DNA of 64,000 nucleotides from NCBI GenBank assembly GCA_018806985.1, contig JADANN010000279.1, forward strand, positions 310,001-374,000, written 5' to 3'. The notes beneath the pieces are model-generated. The model had not been told where the DNA came from and made no database searches. It was given only the letters and a program-made list of their open reading frames with translations. Positions 35,900-48,002 of the stretch are shown here, piece by piece. How positions within the stretch are numbered: the stretch's first letter is position 1; each line of letters begins with the position of its first letter. The translations under genes and the position numbers were made by a program. The stretch comes from Angiostrongylus vasorum (Eukaryota > Nematoda > Chromadorea > Rhabditida > Metastrongylidae).

Positions 35900-36895
35900 G
35901 GCTCGTCACAGATCACCCATCCAAATGCAAGTTTCCTACTCATCTAAAGGAGCAGCAAGAACGTGCTATTGTTCGAGAACGGTGACATCTAAGATAACGG
36001 TAACTATCGCCCAATCTGCTTGCTGTCTGCCGTGTACAAACTTTCCACTTGAGTCATCATAAACAGGATTGACAGAGCACTGGACGAAGGGCAGCCATGT
36101 GAGCAAGCAGGCTTTCGAAAAGGATTTAGTTCGATGGACCACATCCACACGATAACAAGACTCATTGAAGTATCGCGAGAGTACAAAAGACCGCTCTGTC
36201 CTTTCATCGATTTGTGGAAAACTTCTGACTATTGACCTAGAAGCAGTCGAGGAAACCTTGGACAAATTGGGCGCCCCTTACTCAGGATATAAAAAGTCCT
36301 TTATAAGCTGTTTAAAAAATTTCACAACCAAATTATCACCATTCAACAAAAATACTGACATCTACGCAACAAGAATGTTTACACCAGGCGATGCCGTCTC
36401 GACAAAATTACTTCTTGCAACCTTCGAAAACGTTGTGCGAATATTTCAATAGAACAACATGGGGATGAAAATCGATGGTTGGCAATTACACCATCTTCGC
36501 TTTGCTGATGAGATCGTTCAAATTTTTCCAAAACATTTGCCAGGCGGGTCAACGCTTGTCGACTTTGATAACTTCTGCGGAAAAAAATGGTCCTCGGCTA
36601 AATCACATATAAGCGATGTTCATGATGAATGGGTAGGTTTCATATGCCCTATGCACGCTCAACGAAAACAATATCTCGGAATGCCCCAACTACGTCTATC
36701 TTGTGAAGTCAACATGATGAACGAATTAGCTCCAGAGTTAAGCAGGAGAAAGCGAGCTGCTTGAGGAGCTTTCAAGAGCATCGCGGATGTAGTCAAGACA
36801 AGGAACAGCCGGCTCTATGCCCTTTTTCGTCACCAAGATTCTTCCTGAATTAACGCATGCGTCAGAAACCTGGTCTATGCTGTCGTATAAACCAG
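35900..36895 (+). mobile_element. RTE-like LINE relic, reverse-transcriptase portion
   Basis: The plus strand reads NYRPICLLSAVYKL, then EQAGFRKGFSSMDHIHTITR, IEVSREYKRPL and LRFADEIVQIF, followed by LAPELSRRKRAA. These are in order the RT finger, palm and C-terminal landmarks of RTE elements. Several stops and frame changes separate them. The catalytic FADD-type box is FADE, a lost second Asp. The element is 5' truncated and inactive, and lies just after the carrier gene's 3' end. Confidence 0.8.
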
Positions 36896-36901
36896 GATGC
36901 T

Positions 36902-37268
36902 TATTTGATACTTGATGCTTGAATGGCCCATCCTCACTGGTTGTGCAGGCCCAGCATTATTCGGAAATTTGCTGGTTAAGCCAATGTGGTTCCCTGGAAT
37001 CCCGAGGTCAGCCTGCCCAAACTCTGCTCCTGCTCTTCACGACCACAGGCAGTCGCAGCCCTCGTGGATCAGAGGGTGATTTGCCACCACACGCCTTTGA
37101 ATGAATCCTGGTATTGGTTTACTCTTAGCTAAGCTTCTTGATGGAAACGCCGGGCTTCTTCTCAGCACAGAAGACCCTGTCAGGGGGTTGAATCTTCCAG
37201 CTGTACATCGCAGCACGACACCCAGGAATACCTCCCAGTCACGATGAGGCGCTAAACCGTTCGGGAGA
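36902..37268 (-). mobile_element. RTE deletion derivative, nearly complete
   Basis: Tail complement tgatacttgatgcttgaatg is at the low end and cgctaaaccgttcgggag at the high end. It lies back to back with the plus-strand RTE relic that ends near 36895. Confidence 0.65.
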
Positions 37269-37289
37269 TAAAGCAGGATAAATACAAAC

Positions 37290-40200
37290 ATTTTCATAGT
37301 AGAGGAAATTGTCCCAGTTAAATCTAACGAGCTCTTTATGATGGATAAAAAAATGAGAGTCTACCCCGATAGTTGTAATGCCTTCCAAAATATTCAAGTG
37401 AGTGGAGCGTACTGAGCACCTCTGACATTCAAAAAAGAGCGTAGATAAACGAGATTAGACGAAAATATCCTCTTAACTTGAAATATTGCTGCAGAACATA
37501 CTGATTGCTCTACGGATGGTTTAATGGCCAGATCAATGCAGGCACTCATAGGGGAGAAAAAAAACGAAAACAAGTGACCACGAGCATAGAAAGACATTGG
37601 ACCGTTTTACGCAGATTTCTTAGCTTTCCAGTTAAGTGTCATGTTGTAAAATGTATTTGTATGTATCTCCAACACATGACATGGGCAGCCACTAGCATTT
37701 AATACTTCACAGACGAAAAAGTTGCTATATTAAATGGCAATTTCTCATCTATATAACAAAGGCGTACACCACCCGTTTGAAATAAAAAACCCTCCAACGA
37801 AATCACAGATGAACCGGGGGAAAGCACTTTCTGCAAGCTATAACATGTCATGAGCTATTAAACACAAATATCCAACTTCATGGTATGGAAAATTTACGAT
37901 TTCTAGGAGAACACAATAACAATGGACATAAATTGAGAAGCAGAAGGGAATACATGTGTAGCATTTATATCTGAAACAAAAAAAATGGGTACATATGAAT
38001 AATATATTTACAAGTAACTCTAGGTCTTCTCAACAGATAAATATTGACATTAAATTGGCGTTTTCACCAAGATTCTAGAATCTTAGCCGACAGTAAAGAT
38101 CTGACTGTATAATGCGTTAAGAGTGCAGGTATTAGATTAGAAAAAAAAAGAAGAAACAAAGTTCGTGAAATAATGTACAACAGATAAACAGATGGTGTTT
38201 AGAACAGCGCTTCCTAAAAACTGCCAGCAAGGAATGGTCTTGCTTCCTTCCATAACAATCATTATATAGTGTGTGGATTTCAGCACAGAAGTATTTTCCA
38301 CATTAGTACTTGACAATTTCGTCATTTTAATGGATTTTCTTGAATGATGATGTTGATTCATCTTTGATTCCTGGGTCAGCTCTATTACAGCTTTCCCAGA
38401 TTATCACGACAGAGACAGTGGCTCACCTTCGTGAGTCATAAAGCGCTTTTCTCCAGCAAGGCTGAAATCATTTCGCTGATACCGGAGGAGAAGAACGCTA
38501 GATGAACCCAGTGCGCTGCATCGAACGAAAGAACTCATGCATATTGCGGAACACCTCTACACACGAGCTGAATCCGCCCTATAAATGAGTTTGAAGTCAC
38601 TTAGTACGTTAAACGACAAGAACACAATGTACGGCACTGCAGAATATCATCAAGAGGAGTTGTCCCCGTTCTTTGTTGCGCTAGTATATTTATTGGAGTC
38701 GAAAGTCTGCTTCTCTTTTTTGTTTCCCTAATCTGCTTCTGTGTTCCCTCTCACACCATGACGAAGACTGCCCATTTTCCTGCTTCAGTTATGCATTATC
38801 TTTATAGAGAATAATTCTTGTTAAATATTTCCTACCTTTCATTTCAACGTGTCTTGTACTCATTATGTATTTGTACTTGTTAACCCTGTCATATAACCTA
38901 TTGTATCACAAAATACTTGACATAACGCCCGCCTACTTACTCTACATTAATACTCCTTCTTAACTATGGGGAATGCAACTGATCATGGCAACATTGCCAG
39001 GAGACCTGACGCAGCGACTTTCGCCATTCGTTTGGATGTAGTCACGCTTCCTAGCAGTGCCATTTGCCTTCTGATGACGCCTTGACATCGTTGTCACCCT
39101 TCGTTGCCACCTAGCTCTCCCTTTTATTAATATAATTTCTCAACTGATTAGATTTGCTTAGCATAGAATATCTCACGCTCTTGCATCATCGATATGTTAA
39201 AGCTAACGTCAATTGTCATGTAATCACCACATGTTGTTCACGTAGCAAATGTCTCATGCACTTGCACTGTTGTGAAGTACTTTGCGCTCCGAAGAATCTT
39301 TTTCCTCATTGCAAAAACAACCTTGTGATCGCTATCACGTTCTTGCTTTGTGATCACATGATTACTTAAACTATTGTAGTTATACTAGTATAGTTACATA
39401 AACAGTATTTTCTAATTATATCTCATACCCTTATACATCTGCTGCATAATGTTCCACATCACTCATAGTGCAGTTTGTTAGTTATATAACTACTGCCCAC
39501 TCAACCAATTTGCTCTGTTGTTTGTTCTACAAGCATTTCTAATCTCTTGCATTGTCGCGTAAATATGATATATAAAAACAGCTTAATAACCCAAGTTTGA
39601 GGGTTTGGTATATCGCTATAAAACACGAAGACTTGCGTGGTAGAATCATCATGCAATGACGAACTCTGCACTATAATATTTGGGTTCGAAGAAGAGTTCG
39701 CGACACCCGATTGTATCGAACGAATGTCGAGCAACTTTGACTCTGTCGTAAGTTTTTTTGAGGAAGACGTGAATTGAATATTACTCGTTAAAATCGTTTA
39801 TTCATCTAGTTGAGAACAGCTCTCTGACGAAGAGCGGTTGTGACGCAGGTGTTAGGCCGAGAGCCGTACAGTAGCATAGGCTTAGCTAGAAGAACTCAAA
39901 AAGAACTTTTTTAGTTTGGCTCTCAGCCACAATGCACCTGCACAAAATGACTTCGCATTTTCATTAGAAGCCGTTCTCAATATCGACTAAGGTTTGTCTT
40001 TCACACCGAAGTGCTTCCTAATATCAAATAGTGTATAAAATTTTTAACCTCATTTTGTTACTGATGATTGTTGCAACATCCACGAAGGTTAACGTGTACA
40101 AGGATTCAGATCCAGGAGTTATGCGTTAACATCCACAGAAAACTCGGATTCGTTTCGAAGCCCTGACATTTAGTTGAAAAATATGACAGCTGAGTTTGTA

Positions 40201-43200
40201 CTTCTCCTGGATCTAGGATAATAGTTTAGGTTAAGCCTTGGAAGAGGCACAAATGAACATGATTGTCGGAATCCACCAATACGATGTGTAGAGTCTGTCT
40301 CACATATTACATAGCAGCACTCTATTCGAGTAGTTTTTATCTCACTTCTAAGCATTTTCAATGTGGAATAAATTCCAGCTATGGCAATGGCGAACAATAA
40401 ACAAGAATCACGGGACGTAGCAAGGTGGGAAGACCGTCTCTATTGCCCCCTATAAAAATCTCAATCCCCGGAATTGAGATTAAAAATCACAATACCTTCT
40501 ACCTTCTTTTTTATCTCCTTATTTCCTCCTCTCCTCGTGTTTCTATTTAAAGAATAGGACATTTTTAGATCAGAGAAGCATGGTGCTTGTTTACTGCAAA
40601 TCAAGACACCCAGTACTAGTAATCCAATAAAATGTATGTAGCCTTCCAATGAGGTTCAAGGGAACCAGATGCTTCACGACTTTCGTCTATTTTATATTTG
40701 TTCACAGCTATTTTTTTATGGTCTTACTTTGGTTTACATACGAAACCCAACAACATATCGTTAGATGCATGCGTTGTCAAATATGATACGATTGCGACAA
40801 GTGCAGATATCTTCCAACCAAAATTTCACAGTTTGGAGAGTCTACACTAATCTGCCTTTATTGAAAAACCAGTATATCAAATAAATTACAATGCCTCAAT
40901 GGCTGACCCCATTTGAGCAGGTATGACCTCACCACTTTCTATGTTCATTTTGGACATAGGCGTTAGTAAATTACGACTACACAAGGAATTCGGGACTCCT
41001 TCGAAAACATGTGAATTATGGTTAGCAAAGGTCAAAGTGTAGAACGAATTGCTAACGAAGTAATTAGGAATGTTCCAGGGAACCAACGACAAAACTGCGC
41101 CACCTTACACTACTGACAGTGGAAAGAATAAAATCTTCGAACAAATTTGTACACTCACGTATCCTATCACCTTATGACGCAAAATTAAAAAACAGTAACA
41201 AGAATGGTACCTATGATCCATCATGTTTTTTTGGCTAAGCGCAAAATACACCCTGGAGGTGAAAGCCGGTAGTAAAAATAATTGCAGATTTTGAACGCAT
41301 CGTTGAAATGGTACGATTCCACTCAAACAAGACTTTGCTGGTTTGGTGTCTTGAAATTCCGATACTTTCGAAGCGACGGGTTCCCCCATCTATGTTAGCA
41401 CCAGTTTGGTCATGAAGAATTTCCAAGCAAGTAGTTGTGAAGATACTTGGAAAAACCGGTATTTGCTACAAGGAGATCAGATGAGTATGACAGGTGACTT
41501 AGTGTTTGGTGATGGAACTTACTGATATTTTACAGCTTTAGTTGTGTAATCGAGCATAAGGATGGCAGCTTTTCTATTGGCCATGGTTCGGTACATACGT
41601 TGCAACTCTTTAGGATTTCATCGATTCCGTTACATCACCCGTCTGATTTGAACGTTTCGTCATGATTACCATCTTTCAATTCGAATTAGGCGCTTTCAAA
41701 AGGCTTAGGATTGCCATTTGATTCCAGTTCCCCCTGACATCGTTAGGTTTCACGAAGCATTATTCTTCCTCGTAAGCAGCAATGCAGTCGGGCAGAAGAG
41801 AATAGGTGACAACGATTTCACTGTCCCTCCTTGAATTCATGCGGCTCTCATCCGCCGCATCGGATTTTTTGCTTATCTGATGACTTCCAAATGGGGCACA
41901 ATTGTCGCATTGTGAATGCTGAGTTTCCTACAGTCCTGAAGCTGTTTTTTGCAACGGAGATTTGACTATCGGCTTCAAATGATCGACGTCAACTGTCGAT
42001 GTGGGTCCACATGATCTTAATCGTCACGAAGACATATGTCTTCGGTAGAAAACCTTAAAACCTATCACTGCAATGAGCGTCTGTAATCTATTCCATGCTT
42101 TCATGAGGTTCCCAACTACTATGGTTGCTTCATGTTTATTCTAGTCCAAATTGGAACTAGAGGAAAACGGGCCGATTTCAATTCGTCGACGGCATCAATG
42201 TAGCCAAACAAAAACCGCTGTAATTCAAGTGTTAAGCAATACGTGCATTTAGTTGAACAAAAAAGTAGCTATAAAATAGAACCCAACAACCACACGTTCA
42301 GCAAATGTTTACTACAAATTCTTTACAAATTTCCCAACAAAAGAAAAGGCTAATATTTTTCAACTGGGCTTACAATCAACGAACACAATGAACACCGATG
42401 AAGGGTAGCCGAACAGACTCCTTGACTACATAGTCTCCTAAACTACTGTCTGCTATAGATACTTAACATAAGAGGTGCGCAATTTTCCAGATACTCAATG
42501 ATTTTGCAGAACCAATTTGGTTTTGGTCGAACTGGTTCAGTAGGTAATCATTGTGAATAACATGTAGTACACAGCACACATTGCCAAGCTAAAACGTATC
42601 AACACAATCAACAAGAGAAAGCCAGACAAACGATGGTCTTTCCGATGAAGGACGCACTGTGGAGTCCCACAGCACCAGTACTGTGACTAAGCCTGATATG
42701 CTGCGAAGAATGCATAGCAACAGAGCCGGGACACAAGGTACCACTATCGATATCTGTGACGTGAGGACATCAGAAAACACAACGACTGTCATTACATTTT
42801 CGAGCCACTGTGAATTAATGTCGTGACAGAACAAGCGGGAAACAAATTTTTACAAATATTTAAATGGACCAGTTTTCGATCGATTTCGAAGTAGTCATGT
42901 AATCTAAGTAGACTGTATGAAAAGGTTGGTAAAACTCCTGATCTAATGCACGAAATAATGGAGTACATAAAAATAAAGTGTGATCTAATCACAAAAAAGG
43001 GATGTGGGATACAGAGAGGGAGGGCAAGAGAAATGTCGAAGAACGATTGCGAAAACAAAGGTAGAGGAAGAGATGAGGAGACGAACAGAAGTAGCAGAGT
43101 GAGCGAATGTGAACTGGAATCTAAGGAGTAATTAAAGTGTTACGAAATGCAGGTTCGAACCTAGCGCGATCTGAATTGACGGGAAACCTCATGCCACTCA

Positions 43201-44390
43201 GGTGACGACCGATAAGATAAAGGCGGCTTATAATGTAATAAATTTTTTCGGTCTCCTGTAGACGTTTTCTCTTCCCATCTTTGGCTCCAGGTAATAATGA
43301 AAACATTTAACAACAAACGTATAACAGTAAGTGTTCCTAAAAATTTGAAGGCAATTCTCGACTCTGATAATTTTTAGGTAGTTGTTCTCTCCTCCACAAC
43401 ATCGCTTCCGTTACAATAAGCACACGATTCCCATTTAGGGCTTGTTCCAAACGTTCGTGCGACCACAACACTTTCGGCCTAGGAACTCACTAAGACTTTC
43501 AAAATCTATTTAGTGACTTCCAGTTGCATTGAGGGGAGTTACCAAATGTTCCACAATGACTAAACTATACAGCCCACGCCATAAAGTAAAGATAAAGCAG
43601 TGGTTGAGCAAACAGCATTTTATAGCAAACGAAGTGGCAGCAGTATTGCTCAGTCACGGGTCGTGTATCCTAAACTCATCAGGTTAGAGCTCAGAAAAGG
43701 CGACCATATGTTGCCCTTCTTTGTTGCATGCTTAGATTGACAAAAAAAGTGGCTCCCAACTCGTTAAGCTTAGAGCTTTCCAATTCCCTTCATTGAGGCG
43801 CGGTCTTTAACGTCTCTGCCACTTGAGACGACAAGCGATTTTCAGCCATTGCGGACGTACTGCTTTTCCCAAACCGGACGACAATTTTTTTCGATAGCTA
43901 GAGGATTTTAGAGGGAAGTCGACATGACATCGTTGTAGAACAGATTTTGCTCTTTCGTTTAGAGGGCGTGAGGGGTACGTATGCTGACTAATATTGACTA
44001 GTTTATGTTACTATGAACTATCATACAAACACATTGGTTCCATCACTTGGAAGTGTTTTGCAAGTTTTGCAGTTTCTACTTTGCTAATCTTATACCTGCA
44101 CATTCAATGTGATAAAGATGATTCATTACAGTGATTAGAACTGAAATGAGAGTCAAGTGCTAGCTAAACTACCAGTCAATGAACTCCTTTGGTAAGAAGT
44201 TTTTTGCATATTTCTAAGAGCAAATACAGCTTTTCCAACCGATACCTTCCAGAAAATGTTGGACAAGCTATCGATTGATTGCGAAAATTCCTAGAAATTA
44301 AGAGTATGTGGGTCAAAATAAGCTATCATGGAGACAATGACCTTTATACAACTCATATCGCTCAGGCGGCGCACCACGCATGATTGTATA
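37290..44390. other. Long spacer without supported genes
   Basis: About 7 kb with only chance-length ORFs. I found no RTE, SINE or C-type copy here, which contrasts with the repeat-dense flanks. Weak open blocks, such as one on the minus strand at 40170-40397, lack ATG and splice partners. Confidence 0.45.
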
Positions 44391-44392
44391 GA

Positions 44393-44590
44393 ATGCACAT
44401 CATATCGCTTTCATTGCAGTTCCTCTTCTGCGTGTGTCTTACCGTATTTTTAATGCCATTTTCGTACTCAATCGATAGCTTCACCACAAAAACCTACCAT
44501 CTGCACTTGAGAAATTACAAAAGAAAAAACCCGTCTCCACTAACTTTCACGAGGTCAGACGGAAATCCGAGAAGTCGTCTCATTAGTTAA
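44393..44590 (+). CDS. Putative secreted small peptide precursor
   Basis: This is a 65-codon ORF from ATG to TAA. Residues 1-26 are strongly hydrophobic (MHIISLSLQFLFCVCLTVFL, then MPFSYS), as in a signal peptide. The remainder is small and basic with a KRK site (residues 43-45) and an Arg-rich end (SDGNPRSRLIS), the layout of a secreted or neuropeptide-like precursor. It contains no cysteine pattern in the mature part. A TTTCATTGCAG sequence inside the signal region could instead be an intron acceptor, which would change the N-terminus. No homologue was recognised, and without neighbours in a recognisable cluster the call rests on composition alone. Confidence 0.35.
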   Translation: MHIISLSLQFLFCVCLTVFLMPFSYSIDSFTTKTYHLHLRNYKRKNPSPLTFTRSDGNPRSRLIS

Positions 44591-44868
44591 AGCATATTCT
44601 TTTCAAAACTTTCAGGATACTGGTAAAGGGAAGAATATCGACTTGAGGCAAAAACGTCGTAGGAAAATGATGGGAAGACAGAAAATGACACAAAATGAGT
44701 AAAGACCTCAGTTTGTAAGTCGGCTTCTCAGTATTTTGCTAGTAATGTGGTTCTTTCTGCATAATTGCGCTCACTGCTGTCGTTTTTTAACGCTCTATAT
44801 ATGGTCTTCCCCCTACATAAGATTTCTCCGTAGTTTTGCATCATCTCTATCTGTTGCAAAGTCGTCGG

Positions 44869-45141
44869 TTACCGGGTGAAGGTACGGTGTGCATTTAGTA
44901 AATGGTTTTCCAACATATGAAGAATATGTCCTATACTTCCACGTATTTTTATATCCCCCAACATCCTTTCGCTCTCCTTCCATCTCTTTTCCCACCCTCT
45001 CATCCTTTGCCTTTCTTTCTTAGCACTTATTTTCATTACCCCTTCCAGTGCCATTACTTTAAGGGCACTCCAGTGATAAACTTTGCTACTTCTTTCCACA
45101 AATCTATGAATGCTTCGCACAATGCCCATAACTTTTTTCAC
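44869..45141 (-). other. Open block of uncertain status
   Basis: A 90-codon minus-strand frame, rich in Lys, Arg and Glu (VMKISAKKERQRMRGWEKRW), is open over a C/T-rich plus strand. The skewed composition alone can give this result, and the opposite strand is open over the same stretch. I do not call a gene. Confidence 0.2.
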
Positions 45142-45169
45142 AAACTCCCACGTGCCTCAATATGACTGA

Positions 45170-47480
45170 CTATTAAATTCCTTTTTAACTGCTAATCACA
45201 GTGATCTTCATATGAGGGATCTTGAGCCAGTTTGTCGCGAGGCTACGTGGCGCGTCTTAAGGTGGCGGATAGGGGGCTAATAAAGTGAAGTGTCCTTCAT
45301 TCAATTCAATGCATGCAACGTGCCAAAAAAGAAAAAAGAGATAGTTGTGTGCTGCAATGCCCAAACAATAATGGCCATCATAAAACAAAGCGTCTCACGA
45401 AGATTCTCAAAAGTGATTGCTGTCGTGGCGCTCTTTGTTTGAAATGTCAACTCATTTCCTGTAGCATACACAATAAAAACATCCTGAAAAACCGGAATGT
45501 CTTAAAGTGGATGACAACGCCTGTAAACTAACAAGGCAGAGCAAGGACACCAATAAAGGTATGGACAACGGTCATTAGATTCGAATCAATACGCGGAAAT
45601 TACAAAGCTTACAAAACTAATCGGTTTTTGTAGATGTCCAACAGACAAGAGCACTAGAACGAGCTTTACCTCGAAAATCTTACGCTCAACGAGGTCAGAG
45701 ACTGCAAATCCTAGGCGATAACTTTAACGTGCCATCAAAAGATATGTTGAAAGAGAAATCCAAGGTTTAATTACATATTACGACACAGAAGCCTGAAAAA
45801 GAGAAGCAGAAGGGGAAAGCCAAGACATTTCCCTCCAAATTGAACGCACTTGCCCTCGACGAAAATACTACAGTAACTGTATTGTCGAAAACGGATAACT
45901 TACTTAATGGAAGTGCCATGGAATCCAAACTGCTTACACGTCCTAGGAAGAAAATCTTCTGTTACAATAACATCTTGACTCTGACAGCTACGGGTTTGTG
46001 AACAACAGTTTGTTGTTAATAAAGTCAATCAATCAACAACTCATCCAATGAGAATACTAGTAATACATTTTCACATGAATGCAGTTCCAATCGATGCAAA
46101 AGAACATGGTCAGTAACCTGTTTCCAGTGAGTCAAAGCGAATTATCAAGGGAAATAACACTAATAGCGAAGGAACTGAAAGTAAACAACAGAATTATTAT
46201 AAGCACAAAGACATAATGAACTAATATGTAGCGAATTCAAACAAGTAACTGAAAGAGGAGTACAGCAATGATTAAACAAACTACACGCAGTCACTCATAG
46301 TTAAGATGACGCAGAAAACCAAAAAGATACAGTAAATCGACAAAGCACGTCCCCAGCGGCTGGGACCATCATCACATATTCGTTGACCAAGTTGCTGTCA
46401 ATTCCCACTTCCAGCATCGTTTCTTTAAAGCGATCATTGGACTGAATTATTTCCGCCTGCCTATCGAATATTTATGAAATTGAGCAATTTCCAAATGTCG
46501 CATTACTATCATTGGGAATTTGAAAACGTTCCCAACGTGTTTTGTCGATTTGCATTAGCAACGATGTTCTAAGTCACCTGAACTGTGAATGGCTACCTGT
46601 AGTCCGTTTTACCACTATTCTACTGGTCCTTCATTCAACTGCCCGAATTTGCTTCGCATCGGTTCGTTACGTCTTTCTTCTTGCCGTAGTACTACCGTTT
46701 ACTTTCGATTTCTTCCCAGCTGTCTAGGGTTATTTCTCATGAATGCGAAAAAAGTAGGCAGCTTTGAAGAGGATAAATACAGAATTTAGCAAGACTAATT
46801 AAAATAACAACAGTTGCACATTACGGAATCGACAGCACTCAGAATCTCCTGTACTTGTAGGTTGTCCAATAGACCGAACTGTTCGAGTATCCGGCTTCCC
46901 CATAACTATTCGGTCTTCTCCAACTGCTACCATACCATTTTTCGTCTCCTCTCCTATACAGATACCAATATTAAACAATTAGTTATAACGCACGATTAGT
47001 GTCATATTATATCATACTTCTACATGTTATTAGCGTCATAGTTAATTGAATTTGACAATTTAAGGACTCCATTTCAAGACTGGACTACTGCTGGGCACAT
47101 TAGCTGCTTGGAAAGCCTAATATTGCCGATCGGTCTATCACGGTTGCAAAGTGATTTTGCTACTAACATTATTACGTAATTCCATTCTACTGTTGACGTA
47201 TTCACAGTGAACAACACCAATAAGGTTTCCGAACCGAAACTGGGGTAATCAGTTACCAAATATATGGGAGAAAGTTCTAACAAGAAACAGATGCGAAAAT
47301 ATTCGTTTCAATTTTTTTTAAAAGTTGTCCGCACTATAACACAAGGCATTGTGGAATAAGGGGTGTAAGTAGGTATATTTTTCTCATCAGCACTTATGAT
47401 AGTGTTGAGTGCTGAAGAATAAAAGTAGTGATCAAATAAGGTCGAAAGGACGGCAATTTTCAAACCAACACTACCTTAAG
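45170..47480. other. No gene recognised
   Basis: AT-rich spacer with chance ORFs. A Cys-containing 72-codon frame at 45313-45531 (plus) has no start context or splice partner that I can defend. Confidence 0.45.
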
Positions 47481-47484
47481 GGGG

Positions 47485-47805
47485 TTAGAAGAGTCCTATC
47501 AAGAAAATGTATAGATGGATAGCTTTCCTGTAAGGAAGAGGTCTCAGTTAAAGGATATAACTATTGAAAAGTAAACCTTACAAATATTACCTCCCGTATT
47601 TTTAGTATCGCAATGGTGATGGTAGTTGTTAAACCTCATTTCGAGCATCATATTGTAAAAAAAATACTTACGATTTGTTTTGAAATTCCCTGCTCTTTGA
47701 CGGCTTCTCAGGAAAAGTTCGTCCTTCCACATCACCAGGTCTGCAAACTACCGATAGTGATAAGAATAGGACAAAACACAATAGAAATATGCAGATTTGG
47801 GGCAT
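47485..47805 (-). CDS. Small putative secreted or membrane peptide downstream of the RBM7-like gene
   Basis: The exon 47672-47805 opens with MPQICIFLLCFVLFLSLSVV, a strong signal-peptide-like hydrophobic start with CRPG as a likely cleavage region, followed by a short polar, basic tail (FPEKPSKSREFQNK). It ends at a perfect GTAAGT donor. A phase-compatible second exon 47485-47527 would add a short hydrophobic end and TAA, but that join is weak. A TGATTCCAG acceptor lies 29 bases before the ATG, and the gene starts about 200 bp after the RBM7-like stop on the same strand. This spacing fits the downstream cistron of a nematode operon. No family was recognised. The first exon could also be chance. 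Confidence 0.4.
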
Positions 47806-48002
47806 ACCTTCTCCAAAACCTTGACCCAGTGCTGCTGGAATCACAACGAGGTGTTGAAGGCGATCGTGTTTCAGTCCTAAACGGAATAATAATATTAGTA
47901 ACGTGAATAACCTGACCACTTCGTTAATTTTGAAGGTTTTTGCAGAAATAAAAAACCAGACAGTTATGAACACCACCCTTTGCTATGATGTGACTTACTA
48001 CC

